A DNA stretch of 64,000 nt, from positions 4,017,501-4,081,500 of the forward strand of contig JASPKZ010010272.1 in the NCBI GenBank assembly GCA_030220185.1, in the 5' to 3' direction. The translations under genes were made by a program, and so were the position numbers. Shown here piece by piece: positions 57,166 through 64,000 of this stretch; position 1 is the stretch's first letter; each line of letters starts with the position of its first letter. Under the pieces are notes generated by a model. The model searched no databases. It was not told the DNA's origin and saw nothing but the letters and a program-made list of their open reading frames with translations. The stretch comes from Diploptera punctata. Its lineage: Eukaryota; Arthropoda; Insecta; Blattodea; Blaberidae.

Positions 57166-57171
57166 AATAAA
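57166..57171 (+). terminator. Candidate poly(A) signal of synaptotagmin
   Basis: AATAAA 231 nt after the stop codon, in AT-rich sequence. It is the first hexamer found downstream of the last exon. Confidence 0.5.
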
Positions 57172-58404
57172 TTATTAAACATTGCTGCCAATACTCAAAA
57201 CCGGTATTGTTTATTTTAACATTCTATCTTGTCAAATCAGGATACTGAGGCATAGAATTTCTATAGCATTTATTATTAGTAATGTACGATCTATACTAAT
57301 TCTGAGCTAAGTACTCTAAACAAACTCCGCTGACTCCGTCCATTGGGGGGGACAGTGGTGTTACTTTTACCTACCATATGACTGAATTGTATAAGGAACT
57401 GCCATTGATAGAAACATTTTTCTTAGGCAACATCATATTTTACAGGTAATAAGATTGAATAAAAGACAAGATGGTACCAATTATCAGAAACTTCCACTAT
57501 TTATTTATGACAACAAATTATATATGGCCCACCTAATCAGACATTTACGCTTTTTCCATTATGTCGATAGATATCCTTTATTTGCAATTTCATTACAAGC
57601 AGAATATATGCTCTATGCTGACTCACCTGTAAAATCTGGGGCTCAACTGCACTTCAACTAGTGCTTGATTTTTCACTTATATCGTTGTAAACTATAGCTC
57701 TTCTTCTGTATTTACTAACATTATGCAATATTTTAAACTTTTTCAAACAATTTTTATTACATTATTAGACAATTTTGAAGTATTTATTTAAATATGCAAA
57801 TCACAATATTATGACTCTGTTAGACAATATTGTGATGCTGCTATTTTCTCCACAGAGTATATTGCTTAGTCTATTATTTTTCTATCGCTGTTTTGGGTTA
57901 TCACTTGTTGGATCAGCGTTAGGGAGTGATAAGTAAGAGTACACCCATTTTTAATAAACGTTCGGTAATTTTAATATTATTAATATATTTTTAAACATAG
58001 ATTTGGGGATTTATTGCAAATATTGGTCATTTAAATTTCATAGCGATGGATAGTAATCAAGGATGATAATCAATATGTGGTTCGATTGTGGATTATCACT
58101 GGCTCTATAAACTCTGGCACATGCGCACTGTGGTTCTATAGGACTTCGAAAATATTTCATGCTAGTTTAAGTGCAGTTTTTCCAAATCTGGTGTTATTTT
58201 CACCACATCCTCAATGGCTGTTGTATGATATTTTTCACTAAACTGTTTGAAAATATTAAAAATACTTCGCTTTTCTCAGCTTTTCAATGTTTTAAAAAAT
58301 TTCTACAGAAAACAGCCATTTTGAAACAATATAAATCCCAATTTATTCTGCATTGTGTGTGTGTGTGTGTGTACGAACATAACAAACAGTTATTTGCGAT
58401 TTAA
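57172..58404. other. Intergenic between convergent genes, nothing recognised
   Basis: AT-rich; a 68-residue frame at 57455 is unremarkable. A (TG)n run lies at 58354-58373. Confidence 0.4.
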
Positions 58405-58718
58405 ATTAAAATTCTTTATACCTCACCTCATTTCCAGTCTTCTAATTATAACGGTTTCAAAACTAGGTGGTTTCATCTTCAGTAATATCTCGTCGACTGA
58501 CGTTATGTCGTTCATGAGAACTGTTCTTACTTCCTCTGTTGGTGGACCGATGAACCTCCAGATCAAATCAAATTCTTGGGTTATTTCAAAATTCACAAGT
58601 TTTTATTTCTTGGTTTTTTATATGTGGATTTTTTCTCAAACAGTAAGCTCTCTTTGTTTTCCTGTTTTTTTTAATTAAGCTAGTTTTTGTATCAATTATA
58701 TGCTTTTCAGACCACGTA
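58405..58718 (-). mobile_element. Small hammerhead-bearing repeat, family H copy 2
   Basis: Inverted to 32423-32755. Core at 58449-58482: ATTA, CUGAAGA, U, GAAAC-CACCUA-GUUUU, GAAA, CCGUU, then TAAT-like, with stem I ATTA against TAAT. Lies in the intergenic space next to the end of Pdcl3. Confidence 0.68.
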
Positions 58719-59539
58719 TTTTCTTAATGTATGTCTTATTGAGTTACATTTCTGCTTTTTAATTCCTATTTTGATTTCTTCCTGGTCAGTTTTTCCTCAT
58801 AATTCTTTATTTGATATCGTTTCTGGCCACTTTATTCTTAATATTTTCTTCAGGAATCCATAAAATATATAAATTCCTCGTGATACTAGGTGAAATTCCA
58901 TAAGAAAGTTTCTTCCTCCATAAAGACTCAAACCAGTGTAGCTCTGCACCAAGACTACATGCTTTAAATCGCTCAGCTACTGTGTGGGACTCTTATATAA
59001 ATTAATTCAATAAATATAAATGCTAGAGGAGATTATGTCCCTCAGTCCCCTCAATACCCGCTTCTGACTGAGGTACAGTATTTACAAAAAAGTAACAGAG
59101 CCTGAATTAAATGAATTAACCTTGTTTCCCAAGTTAAGTGTCATTAAATAGATTCGACCAGAGTTTGTCTTCTGAGAGATATGGATCAAAGATACAAAAT
59201 CACTAAGATAGCTAGGAAAACAAAGAAGTTTACACATGTATACTGAAATATCTTACCAACCATAATACTGAAAGCAATCTAAGGAAGATTAAATTGCATA
59301 GAGAGGACTAGAGTAAGGAATGTTTTTGGGAGAATAAAATGGATATACACAATTGGATAAGAATTAATGAGAAGACGTTAACAGATAAAACAAAAGACTT
59401 ATTTAATGTTAATACTGGTTTAGTATATAAAATCACAAATAAATATATATTTGAATAAAAATGTTCAACATTCCCAACAAGATAGTTTTAAAAAGTGAAG
59501 TGTTAATTAGAAATTTCCAATATATTATATATATGATCA
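58719..59539. other. Downstream region of Pdcl3
   Basis: A weak tRNA-like remnant at about 58925-58990 (AGTAGCTGAGCGATTTAAAG on the - strand). No convincing poly(A) hexamer for Pdcl3 picked out. Confidence 0.35.
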
Positions 59540-59676
59540 CTACCAATCATTGTCATCACTTAAATCGTCACCCTTATTCTGCAACTTGGAAAACAAAACG
59601 TCCCTGACCTTTGGACGTGGATCTTCTTCTAACTGTGTAGGAACTGCACCTGCCTGTCCAAGAATCCACTCAAGTT
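59540..59676 (-). CDS. Pdcl3: Phosducin-like protein 3, last coding exon
   Basis: Acceptor TTCACAG on the - strand. The exon continues the frame as (E)LEWILGQAGAVPTQLEEDPR and ends KLQNKGDDLSDDNDW with TAG. ELEW directly after MNLTxD and an acidic C-terminal tail with a DD/SD cluster are typical of PDCL3. The 3.6 kb intron between the two exons is filled with foldback repeats. The gene converges on synaptotagmin, with 2.6 kb between the two stop codons. Confidence 0.92.
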
Positions 59677-60134
59677 CTGTGAACATCCGGAAAGATATTC
59701 AACCAATCAAACACTTTTGACTGACCACATTGTAAGATAATTTAAGACAAATGGGCTGTTTACCAAAATGCATAGAACAACAATATATAAATAAATAGAT
59801 ATAGGTAAAAGAATATTGGAAGACTTCAGATTGAGGTTAAACCAAGTGAAAATGAACTTGAAAGAAGGATTTAAAATAGGAAAAGATCAATGAGGATGAA
59901 TTGTAGAAAGGACTATTTGGAATATATCGCATATTCATATTTAATGAATATCCTCTTCAATTAGCTCAGAAAAAGAAGTTACATGCAAACTCAATAAGCC
60001 AACACATAATGGATTAGAAAAATTTTCACGCATCTTTAATTCCAATTTGGCACTGAGAAATTATATGAAGATAATTATATTGAAACATGAAATCATTACT
60101 TATTTTAGGAATTCACACTATGAGCTATATTCAT

Positions 60135-60520
60135 TTAGGTAGAATTTTTTTTATCACTCACCTCATATTGTTGTTCTTATTGACTATAAACTAGTTTTGG
60201 AAACATAGTTTCTATTCCATCCTCAGTATTGTCATGACCGTTGTTCTGTCGTCTTGAAGAGCCATCCTTTGCTCCTTCCATTGGCAGACTGAAAAAACCT
60301 CGAAACCAAAAATTTGAAATTCCCGGGGAGAATGACCTGGTTTCGAGGTTTTTTCAGTCTGTCAATGGAAGGAGCAAAGGACGGCTCTTCAAGACGACAG
60401 AACAACGGTCGTGACAATACTAATGATGCAACAGAAACTTTGTTCCAAAACTAGTTTATAGTCAAATAAAGAGTACAATATGATGTGAATGATATAAAAA
60501 AAATCTACCTAACATGAAAC
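60135..60520. mobile_element. Foldback element with hammerhead-like core
   Basis: Arms of about 170 bp (TTTAGGTAGAATTTTTTTTA, CCTCATATTG, CTATAAACTAGTTTTGGAAA, GAAAAAACCTCGAAACCA and inverted). Minus-strand core 60190-60226: CUGAGGA, U, GGAA..UUCC, AAAA, ACUAGU, U. Stem I pairs ATA/TAT and TGAC/GTCA around a mismatch. Confidence 0.68.
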
Positions 60521-60588
60521 CATATTAACAAAATAAGAAAAATGTTAAAATGTTAATAAAAATATGAAACTACTGTTTCTAAAATTAT

Positions 60589-60590
<2 letters not shown>

Positions 60591-60625
<35 letters not shown>
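60591..60625. repeat. (TA)n microsatellite
   Basis: Pure TA run in the Pdcl3 intron. Confidence 0.95.
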
Positions 60626-60628
<3 letters not shown>

Positions 60629-60799
60629 GCCCTATCAATTTATAAGTGTATAGCTGGCAGAAATGAAAATGGTACTGACTTCAAAACTAGGGTTTGCTTG
60701 AGTATTTTCGCTACTATTCGGAGAAGGCAATGTTACATGTTGTTCGACCTCGGTATGAAGAGTTCTGATATATATATATAGAGTTATAATGGAAGATTA

Positions 60800-61045
60800 C
60801 TGCATGTTAGTGTTAGTTTAATTAAACAAATAGAAAAATCAAAAGAGCTCATGGTTTCGGGGAAAAAAATTCACATTAAAAAAATTATGAATTTTGAAAT
60901 TTGCAGGGAATTTGATTTGGATATTCATTGGTCTATCAACAGATTGAGTAAGAAGCAGTTCTCCTGAACTACAAAACATCAGTCGAGGTATTACTGAAGA
61001 TGAAACTGCCTAGATTTTAAAACTGATATGAGGTGAGGTATAAAG
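60800..61045 (+). mobile_element. Small hammerhead-bearing repeat, family H copy 3
   Basis: AGTTTAATTAAACAAATAGA, GGGAATTTGATTTGGAT, AGAAGCAGTTCTCC, core from 60994 (CUGAAGA, U, GAAACUGCCUAGAUUUU, AAAA, CUGAU) with helix III region eroded, end GATATGAGGTGAGGTATAAA. Confidence 0.6.
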
Positions 61046-62137
61046 AATAGTCCCCTACAATTCTACACATCATAAAATATGTGTATTCTAATGCAATCCA
61101 TTAAACTTTTTTTTTGTGCTTTTGATTCCATGTTGGGTGGATATATGGTATTAATATGATCTACTTTCAATTTATGCACCAATTCACCAGAACACTTTAA
61201 GTAAAAATATCCTTCTATTGTGTGCAGAGAGGAATGTAATATGAGTGCATGTTTGTAGCAAGTGTGTAGTGTAAAGAGTGTTGCATGAGGGATGATAAGA
61301 GAGAAGGTGCCAGGATATAATCTATTCCTGTCAAAAAGCACCAAGGGACAACCGGACTTAACACCACTATTTGATGGATAAAATGCTATCAATAATACCA
61401 CATGCCTTCTAAATATTTGTACTATGGAGGGATTTACAATTTAATGCAGGAATCCAGTGCACATTCTAGAATTAAAAATTGTACATCACCGCCCCTCCTG
61501 ATCCCGAGATTGAAAAATTTACAAATAAAATTTTTGACCACACCGGATATCAAACCCAGATCCGCTAGTCAGGAAGAAGAAATACACCATCTGAGTCAGC
61601 ACTCCGAACAGATCATAAAATGTAAAAATTCTTTATCTGAATGCTTTCTGATTGATAGTTTAAAATGTGAAATTTCATTTAATTTCTTCCTCTAGTCATG
61701 ACTGTTTGGGTAAACATCTATTTAGAACTGGCACTTTAATCACTCCAAATTGTTTGTTGTGTTCTCATGGAAGAAAGTGGATGTGATGAGCCATCTAATC
61801 CACTGTGAAGGACTTCATCTAAATATTGGTCATCAATAGAGAGAATAACTCTAACATTAAACCAAGAGCATTAGATATACATGTAAAGTGCAGAAACACA
61901 CATGTGTGCGCACGTGCACACACACAGATATAGCTCTGAAGATGTCACCTACAAGAACTCTGGCAGGACTCTATGGGGAAGCAAGAAAGCAAATGGAACA
62001 CACCCAAGCTAATAGGCATTAGACTACTACTACTACTACTAGTTACCACTAGTTACCTCCAATGAATCTACATTTAAACAATGATTTATAAAATAAAATT
62101 CAATAATTAAAATTTCATAGGAAAAATCATTATGAGG
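61046..62137. other. Pdcl3 intron, nothing recognised
   Basis: AT-rich with a short CA-rich patch at 61900-61925; small frames without known motifs. Confidence 0.35.
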
Positions 62138-62480
62138 TTTAATTTAAGATTTAAATTAAAATTCTGCTGCTCATGCTTGGTCTGAAAAACATCTAATTGA
62201 TATATTATAGGGGCTAGTTTAATTAAAGAAATAGAAAAACCAAAAGAGCTCACGGTTTGGGAAAAAATCCACATTAAAAAAAAAACAAGAAAAAAACTTA
62301 TGAATATTAAAATTCTCAGGGAATTTGATTTGATTTGGAGGTTCATTAGTCTACCAACAGATGGAGTAAGAAGCAGTTCTCGAGATATTACTGAAGGTGA
62401 AACCATCCAGGTTGTGAAACTGGTTTAATTGGAAAACTGGATATGAGGCGAAGTATAAAGAATTTTAATTTAATTTAAAT
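62138..62480 (+). mobile_element. Small hammerhead-bearing repeat, family H copy 4
   Basis: GCTGCTCATGCTTGGTCTGA to GGATATGAGGCGAAGTATAA, with terminal inverted words (ATTTAAATTAAAATTC / GAATTTTAATTTAA). Core at 62391: ATTA, CUGAAGG, U, GAAACC hairpin, GAAA, CUGGUUU, AATT; the last A of CUGANGA is G here. Confidence 0.65.
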
Positions 62481-62623
62481 TATTTTAATAACATTTAATA
62501 AAGTCAAAATAAATTTACTTATTTTAATCCTATACAAAATATATCACTGAGAAAGTTTTATCTAAAAAAAAGTGCTCACAATTTACATTTTTAAAGTAAT
62601 ATTATGAGGTTTTATTATTTAAT

Positions 62624-62860
62624 CATTTGGCTCAGTGGCACAAGCGATTAGATGCTCGCCTCCCACCGCTAGAGTCCCGAGATCGAGTCTCGGTCACTCC
62701 AAGTGGGTTTCGTGATGGGCAGGTTTTTCTCAGGGTTTCTCCCATTTTTCCCTGCCATAAATTTCATTCCACCATATCTCTATACTCATCCATTTCATTT
62801 CATTCATCCGCCCCTGTGACGGTGCTTCGACCGGCACCCTTGTAGTTCACAGATCTCTTT
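62624..62860 (+). mobile_element. SINE family 5 (tRNA-like head)
   Basis: GGCTCAGTGGCACAAGCGAT and GAGATCGAGTCTCGGTCACT are A- and B-box-like. The body TTTCTCAGGGTTTCTCCC leads to GTGACGGTGCTTCGACCGGC and a (TA)n run. The terminal 33 bp (CACCCTTGTAGTTCACAGAT..) are duplicated at 62899-62931 after the TA run. Confidence 0.72.
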
Positions 62861-63301
62861 ATATATATATATATATATATATAGGAGTGGACGACCGACA
62901 CCCTTGTAGTTCACAGATCTCTTTATATATATAAAAGGGCTACATCTGATCTCATTCCTCGACCCGACCCTGAGTTGGACACGAGTTGAGGGTATATATA
63001 TTTAACAATCATTCAATGAATTATATTTTTCGCCTCACCTCATATTTTGTATAAAACTAGACCTGGAAAGGATGCAAAATATATTCTAAGGTGTAAAACA
63101 TGATTAATTTAATGATTGTTAAGTGCTCACAATGTTAATCAATAAAATAAAATTGATATTAGTATACTTCATAAAATAACATTTCCTATGTGTTTTATTT
63201 TCTCTAGTGCATCTTTTTTAATAGTTAATTTCAATAATATAGACTTTTGTTGTATTTTACTACATCTATAAGAAGAAAAATAAATGTAACATAGCACTCA
63301 C

Positions 63302-63510
63302 CATCAATTGTCAAATTCATGCCTCGAAACTCAAGTGGTCCCACCAACTGCTTCTTCAAATCACCTTCAAAATATATGAATATAGATGGCAAATTGCTGT
63401 CAGGGAAATTTGGTATGCATGTAGTAGATACACTTTTGAGAAATTTGGTGGCTGGAAACTTCACTGACAATTCTGACAGATACTGATTGAGAAGTGAGCA
63501 CAATGGTATA
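63302..63510 (-). CDS. Pdcl3: Phosducin-like protein 3, penultimate exon
   Basis: Read on the - strand, after the acceptor CTCTCTACAG, the exon encodes [47 protein letters not shown] and [13 protein letters not shown], the thioredoxin-like core of PDCL3 (also called viral-IAP-associated factor, a cellular protein). Members are cytosolic co-chaperones that work with the CCT/TRiC chaperonin. The exon ends at a GTGAGT donor with a split codon (G + AA = Glu). Upstream exons with the N-terminal half lie right of the window. Confidence 0.92.
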
Positions 63511-63554
63511 CTGTAGAGAGAAAAAAATTGTTTTTTTATTTAATATATGTAGGA

Positions 63555-63712
63555 AATAACACTATGAGGTTTTTTTTTAATTATTCACGTGAGGTGAAAT
63601 AAGTCATAAAATGAACAATGGTTATTTTGACTCACCTCATGTGAAGTGAGTCAAAATAACAAACTCATTAATAATTAAAAAGAGTTGTTCATTTTATGAC
63701 TTATTTAACAAA
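63555..63712. repeat. Nested foldback beside the Pdcl3 exon
   Basis: AAATAAGTCATAAAATGAAC at 63599 pairs with GTTCATTTTATGACTTATTT ending near 63708; inside lies a second hairpin GTTATTTTGACTCACCTCAT / ATGTGAAGTGAGTCAAAATA. Confidence 0.7.
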
Positions 63713-63721
63713 ATTACAGAA

Positions 63722-64000
63722 AATACAATATGGAAATTAACATGAATAAGATTAAATGCTTAACAGTATCAAAAGAACCAGAATGATGTAAATTAGAAGT
63801 GGAAAGAAAAATTATAGAACAAGTACCAGAATTTAATTATTTAGGTGTGTTAATAACAAACACCAAAATCTAATAAAAGAAGTAAAGAAACAAGCCAATA
63901 AAGCAGCACAAATATCAGGATACATGAAAGATTTAATTTGGTGCAACAAACATATGTCAATAGAAAGCAAAATCTAGATATACAAAACGATAGTTCTACC
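63722..64000 (+). pseudogene. LINE reverse transcriptase fragment, runs off the window
   Basis: Broken frames read IIEQVPEFNYLGVLITN, EVKKQANKAAQISGYMKD and IYKTIVLP, the segment after the RT palm. Similar to families A-C in position but not obviously the same family. Confidence 0.65.

Overview
The window looks like a piece of a large, repeat-rich insect nuclear genome. Coding exons are short and far apart, introns are 2-16 kb, splice sites are canonical GT..AG, and most of the DNA is AT-rich intron or intergenic sequence filled with SINEs, truncated LINEs, DNA transposons, foldback elements and microsatellites. A cockroach or termite is plausible from genome style, but nothing here proves the species.

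Three host genes are supported. (1) The 3' part of a zinc-dependent medium-chain polyol/alcohol dehydrogenase lies on the + strand in four exons (2771-11865). Its reading phases join exactly and end at TAA. The first roughly 95 residues, with the catalytic zinc site, are left of the window. A decayed copy of its last exon follows at 12024-12225. (2) A complete synaptotagmin gene lies on the + strand in four coding exons (27600-28005, 44224-44333, 52857-53229, 56805-56935) and encodes 339 residues: one membrane anchor, C2A, C2B and the C-terminal WHRL motif. (3) The last two exons of a phosducin-like protein 3 gene lie on the - strand (63302-63510 and 59540-59676), convergent with synaptotagmin.

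The rest is mobile DNA. DNA transposons: a Tc1-like DD34E element with TA target duplication (18665-20169), a mariner-superfamily DD41D element (44364-46033), a piggyBac-like derivative between TTAA sites (54491-55491) and a broken Tc1-like transposase (42430-43520). Retroelements: a palindromic Penelope-like insertion (35598-37634) with GIY-YIG coding sequence in both arms, many 5'-truncated LINE ends, and at least six SINE or tRNA-like families, several with clear target duplications. A 5S-rRNA-like remnant lies at 313-417.

The most interesting signal is a recurring hammerhead-ribozyme-like motif: CUGANGA, one extra U (C in one copy), hairpin II, GAAA, then a short self-complementary helix III and a cleavage position. 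It occurs in both arms of the Penelope-like insertion and, with varying decay, in many small foldback repeats (about 9.2, 22.3, 26.4, 32.7, 52.2, 58.5, 60.2, 61.0 and 62.4 kb). Two of these repeats have perfect 12-13 bp target duplications. They look like non-autonomous, retrozyme-like passengers of Penelope-type machinery.

Synaptotagmin introns 1-3 carry most of the younger insertions. Several lie within 50 bp of a splice site (after exon 2, after exon 3, before exon 4), so TE tolerance close to exons is a visible property of this locus.
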